Shown: positions 1 to 12,174, numbered from the stretch's first letter. The stretch: DNA of 64,000 nt from Eonycteris spelaea (GCA_003508835.1 PUFA01000012.1:19386001-19450000), one strand, 5' to 3'. Notes: generated by a model not told the origin, from the sequence alone. A program made the numbers and translations.

Positions 1-199
1 ATTTCAAGGCTCTGGAGTGGGGTCTGAAATTCTGCTCCTGGATGTCATTGATCCTGCTGGCCTGTGGACCACATTTTGAGTAGCCAAGTTGTTAAATATA
101 AACCAAACACCTATAACATAAGGCAAATTGCCCTAGAGGTTGTTTATCTTAAGATCAGACACTCATATATGAGATGTAGAATGACAGAGAGGATAAGAA
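1..199. other. Unassigned sequence at window start
   Basis: No repeat, gene or RNA that I can recognise. The sequence is AT-rich with stops in all frames. Confidence 0.5.
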
Positions 200-425
200 T
201 ATAGATCTAGCATCACAATATTTGAGGCTAACCCAAGCTCTTCTACTTGTTGTATGACTTTGGACAAGTTACTTTGATCATGTGGGCCTGTTTTTATGTG
301 TGAAATGGGGATAATAATAGTTACCACCTTGTAGAGTTTCCTATGAGAATTAAATGAATTAATTCTCATACAGTTCTCAGAAGAGTGCTTGGTTTATAGC
401 GAACATTCAATAAATAGAAACTATT
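200..425 (+). mobile_element. MIR SINE fragment
   Basis: The core reads as the MIR core: a 'gactttggacaagttact' segment, then 'gaaatggggataataatag', a stretch equivalent to 'ttaaatgaatta', and the 3' end 'cattcaataaatag'. MIR is an ancient tRNA-derived SINE mobilised by L2. The copy is diverged and cannot be active. The 5' tRNA-like end is poorly preserved. Confidence 0.85.
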
Positions 426-469
426 ATTTTCTTTTTTAAAAATTCCATCACTAAATTCATGTAACATTT

Positions 470-715
470 ATCAACCTCTGATATACCTGCCAAGCACTAA
501 ATATTAAGTCATAAGATCCTCAGGACACGCTTTCACTGGATTCTCAGGATGATCTTATGGTAGGTCTGGTTAAGATGCCCATGTCACGGGAATGAACTTC
601 AGTTTAGAGAAGTGAAATAGCAGCACTTGACTATCCAACCACAGTGTGGTAGAACAAAGATTTGAATCCAGAACTCCAGGTCTAGAATTTAGGCCCTTCA
701 CTCTGCTATTCTTGC
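470..715 (-). mobile_element. Probable MIR, strongly diverged
   Basis: Antisense MIR-like order: a start resembling 'gccaagcactaaat', a weak middle, then 'gatttgaatccagaactcc' and 'cactctgctatt', which match the antisense tRNA-derived head of MIR. The middle is too diverged to align confidently by eye. Confidence 0.5.
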
Positions 716-1165
716 CTCCCCATGGGATAGCTACTTAAGAAAACTGGCAATTGAAGATTTACACTGTACAACACTTCTCAAAATTGTCTTGACCCACCTG
801 GTTCTCCTGCATGTCACACTGCAGCCACCTACCACTCCCTTTTCCATCACCGCCCAAACTTCCAGCACTCTTCTCTCTTAGACCTCTAAACTTTTAGATT
901 TTTTAGTATTTTTTCTTTCATAGAGAGCCAATATTTTATAAATTAATCTACCTGCTAGATTTCTTTTCTTTCCCAACTTTAATCATTACTTATCCTGATT
1001 AGCCCCCTCAGCTCCCAGTTTGGCAGTTCAAACACTGATTTCCCCCCAGAGTGGGAAAGGAAGAAAATCTGTGAATATTTATACTTTTTGTCCTCATTAA
1101 GCATATAATGCTCTATAAATTTCTTTTAAAAATAGCTTGCTCTCTTAGCTCCAAATACTGACTAC
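716..1165. other. Unassigned AT-rich sequence
   Basis: Pyrimidine-rich patches near 840-1000, but no gene or repeat family recognised. Confidence 0.45.
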
Positions 1166-1169
1166 GCTA

Positions 1170-1345
1170 ATAACAAACCATGCATACATCATTTCATTTA
1201 ACCTTTGAGACAATCTCTTCAGATAGGATTGTCAGTCCCATTTCATAGAGATAAAAAATAAGACTGATGGTGGTTAAGTAACTTGCCCCAAAGTCATAGC
1301 TGATAAGTGAGAGGGCCAGGAATTAGCCTGGACCTAATGGACCCA
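1170..1345 (-). mobile_element. MIR SINE fragment
   Basis: Antisense MIR core: 'atcatttcatttaacctt', 'gtcagtcccatttcatagag', 'ggttaagtaacttgcccc', and 'agccaggaattagcctgg' near the tRNA-derived end. This matches the usual reverse-strand MIR order of the cattta-, cccattt- and ttaagtaacttgccc-type blocks. Confidence 0.85.
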
Positions 1346-2760
1346 TGTTTTCAACCATTTCTCATAAAATGATTTACATTCTTAATAACAATATCTTTCT
1401 AGATCATGCAAAGCTAAAAACGTCAACCCTGTTCCAATTGTAATCTCTAGGACATAGTGTGTGCCTTATGAGATTGTGCTCTAGTAGTCTTTTTGAGGAT
1501 AAAAGAAAAGTGAATTTTTAAAGACTCACTTAAATCACTTTGCAACTGTTTGTAACAGTAGCCTCATCAATCAGTTGAAGGGTCCAGGACTCAAGGCCAT
1601 ACTCTGATGATTTCAAAGACTGAGCATTTGATAAGTTACGAATGGTGGAGCTACAACACCTGGAAACCCAGAGATGAAGCCATGTGAACCACAAAAGGCC
1701 ATGGTTCTAACAAATATGATTCAAAATTGACAATATGTGGAATAAAATTTCAGGAATACACTATGCCAAGTCACTCAAGTGCAGTAAATTATTACTTCAG
1801 TCATTTTCTGAGCTTTCTAATTTGTGACAAAAAAAGATCAAAAGAAAAATCCAGCAGAGATCTTATTTCCTGAAAAACAGCTTTCTTGGGAAAATGTGCA
1901 TAAGGAATCAGATATGTCAACGTTCTAGGAACTTCCGGGCTCCCGTTTTTGTCTCTAACTGTGAATCATAAAGATGAGATTTTTCTAGAAAGCAATTATG
2001 TCCATTGCATCTCATTCATATTAATTTCATAGCATTCAAATGTCACCCATTTTTAGGAGAATTGGATTATAAATTTAACTGGGTAATTATAAAGGGTAAT
2101 AGAAACTTTCAAAAGTAAAACTTGAATAAATATCAAAACAAATCATATGAACAACTGCCTCCTCCCTGTTACAGCTCTTCCTTTTCCTACCATATCAAAG
2201 GCAACGACAGCAACTGACAGAGAGGGGAAAAAGCAAATTTAGATGATATTTTAATTATTTTGGCACTGAAATAATTTCTTCCTGTTTCTTAGGCAACTAA
2301 ATTTACCCAGTAGAAAAATCAAATCCCAGTCTTCTTTTGTTCAGTTATTTTTCCCTTTTTAATATAATCACAGGTTGGATTCTTCTGCTAATGTCATGTT
2401 AACAGGAAGCTGAGGGCTCATGAAATGGATTTTGTGCTTCTGGTCTCAATATGTGGCTAAATTTCAAAGAAGAAAAGGAGCAGGATTATTTTTATATTCA
2501 ACAGAAGAAACTCAGACAGCAGAAGAAGCCAGAAGCCAATTTCCTTGAGAAAGCATGATAGATGATCTACTTATGGGTTTTGTTCTGCTCCTACACCTTC
2601 TTGTTTCAGACTTGCTTCATCTGCTTAGAATGCCACCCTAGCATTAACATGCTTTCATTGACTTGGAAGAGGTGTGTCTTGGGAAAGAAGAGGGGGTTAA
2701 ATAGATGACAAACTAAGAATAAATAAATACCTCTTAATATATAAAACAACCTCTAGTTTA
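1346..2760. other. Unassigned AT-rich sequence
   Basis: About 1.4 kb without a recognisable gene, RNA or repeat family and without an open frame longer than 60 codons. Old diverged repeats may be present but I cannot name them. Confidence 0.45.
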
Positions 2761-2764
2761 GCGT

Positions 2765-2990
2765 GGGCCAATAGAAATATGAGTAATGAGGAAAATATTC
2801 TATATCTATTCTGTCCAATACAGTGGCCACTAGACAGGTGGGTACTGAACACTTGAACTGTGGCTTGTGCAGGTAAAGAAATAAAATTTTAATTTGATCT
2901 CATCATAATTTCAATTTAAATAGCCACCTGTGGCTAGTGGCTACCATATTAGACATGTACTGGACATATCATATTAGACTACTGGTCGTA
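2765..2990. mobile_element. hAT-type nonautonomous DNA transposon (MER1-group-like)
   Basis: The segment has inverted terminal similarity: 'ctgtccaatacagtggccac' near the left and 'gccacctgtggctagtggct' then 'accatattagacat' near the right, around an AT-rich middle. This is the layout of short Charlie/hAT derivatives common in placental mammals. The subfamily is not assigned. A displaced second end at 2960-2985 repeats the 'catattagac' motif. Confidence 0.6.
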
Positions 2991-3709
2991 GCTTTTCTTT
3001 GTTTCTCCTGAAGACTAAAGTTGAACGGTATTACTCAAAAACATTTTCCAACATACATGCAATGTTTAGGACCTTACTCAAAGTAGTTCATGAAAACAAG
3101 ACTCTATAAGAGAAATTTAGTTTCTCAATTATTTGGTGGAAACTGGATGCAGAAGTGTTAAAAAGCCTTAAAGGGTCCAAGTTTGGCTCTTTCCTCACTT
3201 GCCAGTTCCAGCTGATTGGTGGTGATCACATGGAGATATAATTAACAATGGCTGCCACCCACACATGTGAAAGAAGAAAGTGACAGCTCATGGGCCGTGT
3301 TTCACTGGGACTAAAAGAGACCTTAGGGAAAAAACTGGAGTGAAGCTCTCTTTAAACTTCTTATTGTCCCATTATCTTTACATCCAATGTGTAATGGTGT
3401 TTTTACTAAAAGTTTAAAAATGGTAGATCATAAGCTTTGTGGCAAGTGGCCTTGATAGAGCAGCTCTACACAAAAACAAGGAGGGACAAGAATTTAGATG
3501 GAAGTAGCATGTGAATTGGGTATGTTTTGGGGGGTTGAGAGAGAGGTGTTTGAAAGGGAGGACATTTTGGGGGGAGATAGTATATCATGTCTATCTCAGA
3601 GATCAGTCATGTGACCAGCCGTCATAGACACATGGGTGATGCTTTAAGAAGGAGAAAAGCCACATGGACATGCAAGAAGTGGTATCTGCATGTCAGCATT
3701 CACACATGG
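2991..3709. other. Unassigned sequence
   Basis: No gene or named repeat recognised. G-runs occur near 3530-3575 (two runs of about six G within purine-rich sequence). Confidence 0.45.
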
Positions 3710-3746
3710 ACACACACACACACACATTCTCTCTCTCTCTCTCTCA
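3710..3746. repeat. Compound (CA)n(TC)n microsatellite
   Basis: An alternating CA run passes directly into a TC run. An open frame read through it (3644-3838, minus) is a by-product of the simple repeat. Confidence 0.95.
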
Positions 3747-4059
3747 TAGGTCTCTAAAGAGGAAAGAGTCTCCCCACTAGCAAAGGGAAACTTTAGGGAT
3801 TCTCTGGCAGCAGAAAGGGATATTGGCTGATTGATCAAGTCTGTGACCTGGGCAATGCTTTGTGGGAGACATTATTAGATAATGAAGAGACTTGACAAAT
3901 ACCATGTGTATGGCAGCTGAGAGCTCTGTGGATGTCCAGTCCTCACTGAATGTGAGGAGAATCTGAGCACAGAAAAACCTGCAGGCTCCAGTGTGGGGAG
4001 AGGTAGACCAGAGAAACAAGTGCCACATGCAAATAATCACAACGGTGACACCAACTATA

Positions 4060-4225
4060 GCAACCATTTTGGAATACTTATTTGTCCAGCACTGTATTCA
4101 ACACTCCAAGTTATAATATCACATTTAATCTTTTCAAAGGTTGTGACAGATAACTAGATATCATTTTAATTTTATAGATGAGAAACCTGAGATTCAGAAA
4201 ATCTAAGTAAGTTGCTGGTCACACA
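4060..4225 (-). mobile_element. MIR SINE fragment
   Basis: Antisense MIR blocks in order: 'cagcactgtattcaaca', 'atcacatttaatcttttc', 'ttttatagatgagaaacctg' and 'gtaagttgctggtcacac'. The copy is diverged. Confidence 0.8.
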
Positions 4226-4374
4226 AGCAAAAAAATAAAGAATGAAGTTTTTTAAACTATAAAGCTCAGAATTTTATCTATAACTTTATTCTGATGCCTC
4301 TTACACACGTTAAGCTCTAGGTTCAGTTTCTAGTTCTGAGTCCCTTAATGCTTATAGTCCTAGAGTGTTATATC

Positions 4375-4520
4375 TCATTCATTCATTCATAAAATATTTA
4401 TTGAACCCTTCAAGCATATGCTGGGAGTCATGCTGAGTGCTGGGACATGCCAAGATGAAAAAAACGGGGTCACTATCTTCAAGGAGCTCATAAGAAAATG
4501 GAGAAATAAATAAGTATTTA
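4375..4520 (-). mobile_element. L2 LINE 3' end
   Basis: Begins with the antisense L2 tail 'attcattcattcataaaata', then 'tttattgaacccttcaagca', a 'gctgggagtcatgctgagtg' stretch and 'tcaaggagctcataagaaa'. This is the reverse complement of the L2 3' end, whose tail is made of TGAA units. Confidence 0.85.
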
Positions 4521-5384
4521 TAATAGATTAATTTTGCCTATTATGCCTTCTGCCATATTTCCATTAAAATGGCCATGGAGAAACTCAGAAGCTGGCAATA
4601 GCACTAGAAAGACCAAAACATCCAGGTGGAATTTCCTCTGGGTGTATTCTACATACAAACCAGGTGTGCTACAGAACTATTGTTCTACTCTATGAGGTAC
4701 TAACAGATATGCTCAAAAGAAATAAGTAGTAGATTTTATAACACAAAGCAGGTTTTTACAGCAGAAGTTTCAGTCATTACTATGTAAATGTGCTCTACCA
4801 ATCTCTGAAGAGGAAATATGGTGTATGATGTTATCCAAAGTTTTTTCAATCATAAAAAAATTTTTTCATGGGACATTTTAGAAGACAAATGACCAGTAAA
4901 TGAAATAACGTAAACTAAAATAAAATAAAAACTTGGAAAAATGGTAAAGATTAAAGGGCAACAAGCAGAACCAGATTACATTTGGAGATATTTTGTCTCC
5001 CATGAAAAGTATTGTAATTGGGAGCTGAGACAAGACTATTCCAAAAAGCAGTGAAGTTGTGAAGGCATTTTTCATGAACTATACTATACAGAAGATGAAC
5101 TCTGACCTTCTGGCTAAGGCAGAGAGTGCCAGCCAGTCTGGCATACCTATTCTAGATAAATACATGCGGGGCTTGTCAACTTAGGCCAGGTACTAGATAT
5201 CGAGATGACCTTCAGACACTCAGCTGAGATGCAAGAGATCTTAGTGACAAATGGATAGTAGGGAGGATTAATGACACTCCACTTAGCCTGTCCATTGGTA
5301 AATAGATTTCTTCCCAACCCTGAGTGAGTAACAGAAAATAATGGCAATAACAGGTGTCCTAAAAAAAGGATGGAGAAAACTTAA
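4521..5384. other. Unassigned AT-rich sequence
   Basis: No gene, RNA gene or named repeat recognised. Short overlapping open frames on both strands do not look like coding sequence. Confidence 0.45.
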
Positions 5385-5770
5385 TTGTGATCTAGTCACA
5401 GGTGGAATGCCATATGACAACAAGAATGAAGGATCTTTTGATATATACACTAGCATGGATGAATTTCCTAAACATAATGTTGAACAAAACCAGATACAAA
5501 AGAATGTATGCTGTATAGTCCCAATTATATTAAGTTTAAAAAAATGGGTCAAAATAATTACAATGATAGAAGTCAGAATAATGGATACCTATTGTGGAGG
5601 CAATGATGAGAGGGATACAAAAGAGGCTTCGGGAACGTTGAAATAGTGCATCTCTTGATATGGGAGTGTTTGCTTTATAAATAATTCACAGAGCCAAAAA
5701 AATTATGAATGTGAACTCTTTTGTATGTGGTTGCACATGGATAAAATTTTACTTAACAAGCAAATAACAG
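5385..5770 (+). mobile_element. L1 LINE 3' end
   Basis: Sense-strand L1 end-of-ORF2 and 3' UTR text: 'catggatgaatttcctaaac', then 'gttgaacaaaaccagataca', 'tatgctgtatagtcccaatt', and a 3' UTR with 'gaagtcagaataatgg'. The 101-codon open frame at 5341-5646 (plus) lies in this remnant and is not a gene. The copy is old and 5'-truncated. Confidence 0.75.
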
Positions 5771-6120
5771 CTTGTATAAATAACACCATTATATCTAAAC
5801 TGTTAGTAATCATAAAGAAGTTAAATTTTCCTTACTAAAGGACCAAGAACCTTAGATTATCTTTAAAATCTAATTACGTGATACTTATAAAGGAAACAAT
5901 AACTAAGTGAATGGATAAGTGAATGGGTGAACATATGGATAAAGGAAAATAGAATTTAATAAAAAATAGAGATGCAAATAGTCACATGAGACAAAGTAGA
6001 CTCTAAGGAAACAACCCTGAAATGAGACAAAGAGAATAATTTCTCTAATTTCCCCCAATCTGGATACACTGTAATCTATTCCTCCTGGCAATCAGCTGAC
6101 ACTGGCTGCTCAAGAATGTG
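5771..6120. other. Unassigned AT-rich sequence
   Basis: AT-rich, nothing recognised. A few 'gtgaatggata' units near 5905-5940 resemble degenerate TGAA-type repeats. Confidence 0.4.
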
Positions 6121-6124
6121 GTCA

Positions 6125-6560
6125 AATGGTTAAATTCAAATTGGATCAGGTCACCCCCTGCCTGACATCCTTCTGTGGTACTTAAGTTCTACAACCAAAG
6201 TGCACATTTCTCAGCCTAGAATCACTACCTGACTTTTACTACCTTTGTCCATCAGGAATATTGTTCTCCAGTCACTTAAGATTGCTCTATTCTCATTGTT
6301 TACCCTTTCAAGTCTTTCTCATCTCTTGACTGGAATGACCTTGGAATGATACATATTTTATTCATGTGAAAAATTCTTCCTCATTTATGCCTCCTTCGTG
6401 GTCTCATTTTAATCCCATGATAAAGTTTTCATGACTGCCCCTGTACCTGTTAGTCACTCCGATTTCCTCCTGTTCCTGTGGTTCTTGTTATGAGTCTCCT
6501 CACATCAACTTTCATAAATATAACTATTAGCTTTCATGTCTGCAAAGTCCTGGTGAGTAG
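6125..6560 (+). mobile_element. L2 LINE 3' region
   Basis: The text follows the L2 3' region: 'ggatcaggtcaccccctgcc', then pyrimidine-rich 'attctcattgtttacc', 'cttgactggaatgacctt' and 'gtagagaccaatgac'. These correspond to the L2 blocks around the 'tcactcccctgc' and 'ctggaatgctctt' motifs. Strongly diverged. Confidence 0.65.
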
Positions 6561-7370
6561 AGACCAATGACTATTCAACAAAGAATTAAAGCAGAATAGC
6601 CTGGAAACAGAGCCTCTTAAACTGACTAATGATGGGCTGATGCTCCTGGGTGTGGGGTACTTTCAAATCTGTAGCTCCGGTTGCTGAGAAAAAGATCTCC
6701 AGAGATCTCCAGAGAAAAAGGGACTCAGGTAGCCAGTCTGGCCCTCAAAATACCAGGTGACCTAGACCTAAGAAAATATAACAAGTATGATCTACACCAA
6801 CTTGTTAGAACCAATTATAATAACATCAGCGTGGTAGTCCAAGCATTCTATCTGGAGAGCATTTTTTTCTTCTTCTCCTTCCTTCTCTCTCCCTGCATTA
6901 AGCTTCTCACTGATACTGCCTCAACACAGAGATTATATAGTAAACAGCTGGAGCAAAAGAAGACCTTTGAGTGTCTGGAATTCTCACAGTGGGATTGGAT
7001 AACAAGCGTTAACCCAACACCCAGAATAGAGGCTCACACCTGATGGACTGACATCATTGTTGTCAGTAGGCTGCACCAAGAGAACAATTTCAGCTGTGAA
7101 ACTTTTGCCTCTCCAGAAATCCAATTCTCCATGAAGAAATGATGTCACTTCTGGGTAAATACTGATTCATTCCTACTTCTACCACCAAGCAGATTAGAAC
7201 ACTTGGGCATATTCCTTAACCCTCAAGTCCCTCAGACTCTAGTCTTTGTGTCTGCCTATTTCACTGAAGGCTAAAAGCCTAGGAAGCACACAATGCAAAT
7301 TCTTGTAATCACAGACCACTGGCAAGAGATGGTCATGGTCAGGGATACTCAATTTTCACCCCTGAGATCC
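6561..7370. other. Unassigned sequence
   Basis: Contains a 120-codon open frame (6681-7043, plus). Its peptide includes a hydrophobic low-complexity run from a 'ttcttcttctccttcct' tract and resembles no protein I know. A small direct duplication, 'gatctccaga' repeated at 6694-6714, lies at its start. A short MIR-like scrap may be present at 7180-7245. Confidence 0.4.
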
Positions 7371-7374
7371 CTAA

Positions 7375-7505
7375 AATTCAATTTGACAAATTATTGAGCA
7401 AATGCCATGAACCTAATACTCTAATACGTGATTTGAGGGGCACCAACATATTAAGATGCGGTTACTGCTTTTGAAGGACTTTCAGTGTAACTGAGTAGAT
7501 GAAAT
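7375..7505 (-). mobile_element. Probable L2 LINE 3' end
   Basis: Order resembles antisense L2: 'gacaaattattgagcaaatg', then 'ttttgaaggactttcagtgt' at the place of the usual 'gagcttacagtct' block. Diverged, so the call is moderate. Confidence 0.45.
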
Positions 7506-7529
7506 ATTTTATTCATAGAAGATGCCACA

Positions 7530-7745
7530 GCATAACATGTAAATATGTAGGCTTTTGAGTCAGACAGCCTAGGTAAACATCCTCTACAATTTGCTAACTA
7601 TCTAACTATAGACAAGATATACTTTGGTTTCCTCAAATGAAAAATGGAACTAATAATAGGATCTACCTTAGCATTGTTGTGAGGATTCAGAGAGTAACAA
7701 TGCATACAGTAAGTGTTAAATAATTTATATGTTACCAGTGTTAAT
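7530..7745 (+). mobile_element. MIR SINE, near full length
   Basis: Starts in the tRNA-derived head ('gagtcagacagcctaggta'), passes 'tttgctaactatctaactat' and 'ttggtttcctcaaatgaaaa', and ends 'gcattgttgtgaggattcag'. All main MIR blocks are in the expected order. Confidence 0.85.
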
Positions 7746-8130
7746 GTGAATAAGATTTCTGCAAATAGATATATGATGAACTGCTAAAGTAATTAGTAAA
7801 GACAAGTTAAATGATGATAAAGCCCAGGAAATATAGAAATGCTTCGGTCTAAAGCATAGTGAAGAGAAAAGAAAGGCAATGTTTATCAAAAAGACTTCTT
7901 TATGCCAGAACTGGCATTAGGTGTTTTACTCTGAACTATCACTATGTTATCTATAAAATAGAAAAGACAGGTCTTTAAGCTAAGCCCAAGACCCTGGTCT
8001 AAATTTGAAGATGCTAAGAAAAGAAGAAAGAAAATGCCAATTTGTATGTCCAGTGATCAAAAAACGGCAAAAACACAGAAACAGCATGCTGTATCTGGAG
8101 GTCATGAGATGCTCAAATGGATAAGAGTAT
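7746..8130. other. Unassigned sequence
   Basis: No recognised gene or repeat. A purine-rich patch lies near 8010-8035. Confidence 0.4.
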
Positions 8131-8134
8131 CATC

Positions 8135-8325
8135 TGGGTGGTACATGATAGTCAAAAGTGCACTGGAGACTCAAGGACTTGAATTTGTTTCCTAGCTCTG
8201 ACATTTTCCAGCTGTAATTTCTCTGAGCCTCTGTTTTCTCATTCTGTAAAAGAAGGTAGTAATACTACCTCCCAGGGTTAATGTGAATATTAGAGAAGAC
8301 AACAGACATAAATTAACCTAGCTTA
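8135..8325 (+). mobile_element. MIR SINE
   Basis: Sense MIR blocks: 'gactcaaggacttgaatttg', 'tagctctgacattttccagc', 'ctgagcctctgttttctcat', then 'aatactacctcccagggtta'. Diverged. Confidence 0.85.
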
Positions 8326-8773
8326 ACAACCAATATAATTTAGATTCTCTAAAAATGTTATTTGTTTCTCCTGTCCTATGGTTCAAAATATGGCAAATAT
8401 CTAAATGCTCCTACTCATTTCAGATCATTTGAAAGAGCTATAATTTAAAGATAAATCATTATTATAAATCAAGACTCCAAATTAAAAATCAGTTTATATT
8501 GTGTTATTTATGTACTATGGTTTGGGTCAAAAACTTTAGAATGAATAGGTTCAATTATAATTTAGACTGGTTCATTAGACATGTAGGATTTTTTGGCAAG
8601 TTCTGTAAAGAAATTCGCTTTTGGGGTGTTTAAAAAATTAGTTAAGCTCACTCTTACTTGAAAAGTCAGAGTTTAGTTCAATGAAAAATCTTGCTATAAA
8701 TAATTTTTGCTTTATCATAGTCCTCTTTCATGCCAATAGTAGGACCAAAGAAGCAAAGGTAAAAGTAAAAATC
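8326..8773. other. Unassigned AT-rich sequence
   Basis: AT-rich throughout. No gene or repeat recognised. Confidence 0.4.
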
Positions 8774-8799
8774 TGTGTGTGTGTGTGTGTTGTGTGTGT
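8774..8799. repeat. (TG)n microsatellite
   Basis: Short TG run with one TT interruption. Confidence 0.95.
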
Positions 8800-9049
8800 A
8801 AAATCTTCTCACCAAACATTCCATCTGTTCTTTTAGTACTCTTGGAAAGCCATGTGACTAGTTGTGAAAGGTTATGTGCTTCAGGAAGAATCACATAAAT
8901 TAGAGGAGCCAGTGCATATCCTCTAGTTATCCTTTTACCCTGTCATGTTGACCAAAGAAGTCTTTTATCAAGAGAGTAAAGCGAGAATATCAAAGCATCT
9001 GCAGTCTTTGAGTCATCACTGAAAAACGGTAGCCCTAGAAAAATATCTG

Positions 9050-9165
9050 GACTTAAATAAAGATTTTATGTTAGTGAGAAATAAACCTTTGGTGTGTTAG
9101 CTACTGAGATTTGGGCCTGTTTGTTACTGCAATATAACCTAACCTATCCTTATCAATACAATAAC
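9050..9165 (+). mobile_element. 3' end of an MLT1-like LTR (ERVL-MaLR)
   Basis: The text 'aataaacctttggtgtgtta', 'ctactgagatttgggcctgt' and 'gttactgcaatataacctaa', followed by a 'tatcaatacaa' end, resembles the conserved polyadenylation-side end of MLT1-type LTRs. It is a non-coding fossil fragment with no internal viral genes nearby. Family assignment is from memory of the consensus. Confidence 0.55.
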
Positions 9166-10924
9166 CATATTAATTTCTTTTCTTGAACAAATAAAATGTG
9201 TCTGATGGAGTATAAGTGAAAGAGGTTGAGAGAAAAAGTATGTGAAAGTATACAAACCAATAGAGAAAAGCATCATCATGGAAGAATGTAGCATGATTTA
9301 CTGGTTCTGATCGCTCAACTTATCTCCTAGATTCAGGTAAGGGTCTTCTAGAGTATGTTCTCTATAATTGACAACTAAATGTTTCATCAGTGGTTATTCA
9401 TAGAATAGCTGTGAGGTAGAGGGGTACCTTGAAATCCAATTCTTCTTCATTAACCTGGCCCTCAAATTCTTCTTTAATCACTCTTATGGTTTTCTCTAAA
9501 ACCAGCTACTAAGTACCTATCATCTCAGCACTGCTCAGACATGGTGTACTGTTTATCACTTCTCCAGGAATAATTAATTTTCTGCCTACAGATTTTATAT
9601 CATATGCCTTACATTGATAGTCAAACATGTTTTTAAAAATGTAACTTACAGTTTTTTTATTTAATACTTGTTCAGAAATCAAAATAATTCGTTAGTGGTT
9701 TAAAATAGAAACTATTAAGAAAGCATAAAGAAACAAAAAACCATTTGCAGTTTCACCACCGAGATAAAAAATCTATTATTTTCATATATTTTATTACAGC
9801 CTTTTTATCTTTATGAATTTTAAACAGAATCAAAATCTGTGCATAGTTTTAGTATTGATTTTTAACCTAATGATATATTAAAGAACATATCTCAGTATCA
9901 TCATTTTAATAAACATGAGCTTTAATAACGAATATTCTATCATACTGACATATTAAATCTATTCAATAAGTCCCTTTTCTTTGGAAATTTAAATTGCTTT
10001 CAGCGTGCTGTCATTTAAAGATATGCTAAAAGGCATACATATTATTTTTGTATACGTATCAGCATCCTAAAGCCTAGCTTCACTGCAGACATCAACTTCA
10101 TAAAATTATATAGTACCTATTCCTTAAAGCAATCTGATACTTTTGCTTTGTGATTATCAAAGTGGAGCAGGGGCCACTTGGCTTGAAAGAAGCCAGAGGA
10201 ATTGTGAAAAATCCAAGAGGACTAGGGAGGGTTCTAGTAAAAAGATGTATCAATTTGATGAGTGGTGGATGCAAGAGTCTTCAGGAAAATGACTCCTATA
10301 TTTCTGCAAGTTTTTCTTTCTAATCCTCCTCTCTCGACCAAAAGGAAGACCCAGAGGGAGAGGACAAAAGTGCCAAGAGGCCAGTTGCCTGCCTCTATTT
10401 TTCTCTCAATCTTAAGACCAAAGAAACTCTCCTGACTTTTCATATGGTCCAGCTCAATTCAACAGAATGGGAGACTAGATAGGGATTTGGGTTAGTGGTC
10501 CACCTGGTGATAGTGTTTTTTATCTGCAGCATCCTCTATAGATTACATGTTCCCTAGAGGCTTGCCAAGGACACTGAAGTAACAAAGGTCCTGAACCCAT
10601 CTCATCAGAGACGCAGCTAACAACAAATAGCCAGCACGTAACTTGTCCTAGCTCCCTCTCATCTGCTAAGTCTTCATCTGTTCCCCACCCTGGATAGCCA
10701 TTCACCTCCATCCTCCACCTCAAGTTCCAAGCTTGTCAGATAAGCAGAGAAGGAGTGGGAGGGATAAGGTATTTAATTCAGCCATGAAGTCAGCTCAAAT
10801 ACTTCACTAAATTGCATTGGCATTATACAGAAAGGATTTAGAAAAGACCACAAAAATGACTAAAGAGAAGGAAAAGTAAAAGGATCTAGGATGCAAGGAG
10901 AAACTCAGATTATCTTTAAACGGG
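9166..10924. other. Unassigned AT-rich sequence
   Basis: About 1.75 kb, very AT-rich from 9590 to 10100, with no gene or named repeat recognised. Two minus-strand open frames at 10234-10443 and 10520-10723 (69 and 67 codons) resemble no known protein. Confidence 0.4.
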
Positions 10925-11105
10925 TAGAGCAGTGGTTTCAAAACTTTGCTCTATCCAGGAACCAACCAAAGATCTTTTAAAAATACTAACACCTGTGTTG
11001 CACCTCAGCCATTCTGATTTATTTGGAGTGAGACTTCAGCTCTGGCAGTTTCAAAAGCTCCTTGGGTAATTCTAATATGCATTACAATTTGGAAACCAGT
11101 AGCAT
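10925..11105. mobile_element. MER5-type hAT-Charlie element
   Basis: Nearly the whole element is present: 'gcagtggtttcaaaacttt' at the left end, 'gatcttttaaaaatactaac', 'cctcagccattctgatttat' in the middle and 'ttggaaaccagtagcatag' at the right end. The ends are imperfect inverted repeats, as expected for this short nonautonomous family. Confidence 0.8.
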
Positions 11106-11580
11106 AGAGATTTATGTTACAAAAAAGTACAGAAGAGTTATTTTATTTTTATGCCATAGAAAGGCTGGGATAGGGAGAATGGTGACTATACTTTTTGATT
11201 CTAAAGAAGTTCAACCCTCAAACAAACTAATAAATGTAAATGTGGTGTTATAGGCCAGTCGGTTGAATGACTTGGCTTATGTGTCCCTGGGGCTCCAATA
11301 GCAGAATCATAGCTGCACCATCACCTCTGCTCTTCTCCTCTCACCCAAGATCACTCTTCTCTGGCTTTCCAATGGTACCATGTCCTTGTTGGGAACAACC
11401 TGGAAGCACAGCTCAAGACAGGGCGAATCTTGGTCTTCAACAAGCACCAATTGCAAGATTTTCCTCCTCACATGGAATTTTCCTGTGAATGAATCTTCAT
11501 AAAAAAGTTATACTATCAAAATCTAAAGATTCCTCCTTCTAGTCATTTATGATTTGCTAAAAGCAAATTTCGATCTCTCA
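11106..11580. other. Unassigned sequence
   Basis: No gene or repeat recognised. Two short open frames on the plus strand (11062-11253 and 11267-11488) have no familiar content. Confidence 0.4.
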
Positions 11581-11581
11581 A

Positions 11582-11625
<44 letters not shown>
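11581..11625. repeat. (TC)n microsatellite
   Basis: TC dinucleotide run of about 45 bp with one CC interruption. It is a polypyrimidine tract on the plus strand. Confidence 0.95.
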
Positions 11626-11627
<2 letters not shown>

Positions 11628-11644
11628 CTTAGGATGCCCTCCAC

Positions 11645-11945
11645 TCCCCCAACCCATACCCACGCACATCACAGTTCTAGCTGAAAGATCACGTACTCCA
11701 GGAAGTCTCCCAGAGCCACCCCTAGGTTAGGTTGGTTGCCTCTCCTCAAGTCTCCCACAGCACCTGGGGTTCTTCACTGCACCAACACAGCTACCTTGCT
11801 TGATCAAAATCATCAATTAACTTGTCTGCTTCCTTCACAAAACTGTAAGCTCCATGAGGGGTACAAGCCCTCCATCTTTCCATTTGTAAATCCCCATCAA
11901 CTGGCACATGATAAAAAAAATAAACTTACTATTGTGCACAAAAAA
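11645..11945 (+). mobile_element. L2 LINE 3' region
   Basis: Sense L2 blocks in order: 'ctaggttaggttggttgcct', 'ctcccacagcacctggggtt', 'cttgtctgcttccttcac' and 'ctgtaagctccatgaggggt'. This is the hallmark L2 3' arrangement that precedes the 'cagcacctagcacag' motif. Confidence 0.75.
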
Positions 11946-12000
11946 GGTTCTCCTTGAGGGGGGAAAAAAGGAGATTTTTTACCCTTCTACTCAAATGGCA

Positions 12001-12119
12001 AATATATATATATTGAGATTGGGGATGGGAGAGGAAATATGGCAAGAGAAAGAAGAAAAAATATATTCTTATAATGTTTTCATGTTACAGTGCCATTCTA
12101 CAGTGTATATATATATATA
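12001..12119. repeat. Two short (AT)n runs
   Basis: An AT run at 12001-12013 and another at 12105-12119, with purine-rich sequence between them. Confidence 0.9.
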
Positions 12120-12174
12120 CGTAAGTGCCTTGAACCCTGCATCAACCAGCTGAAGGAAGTGCTAAGACATTCCC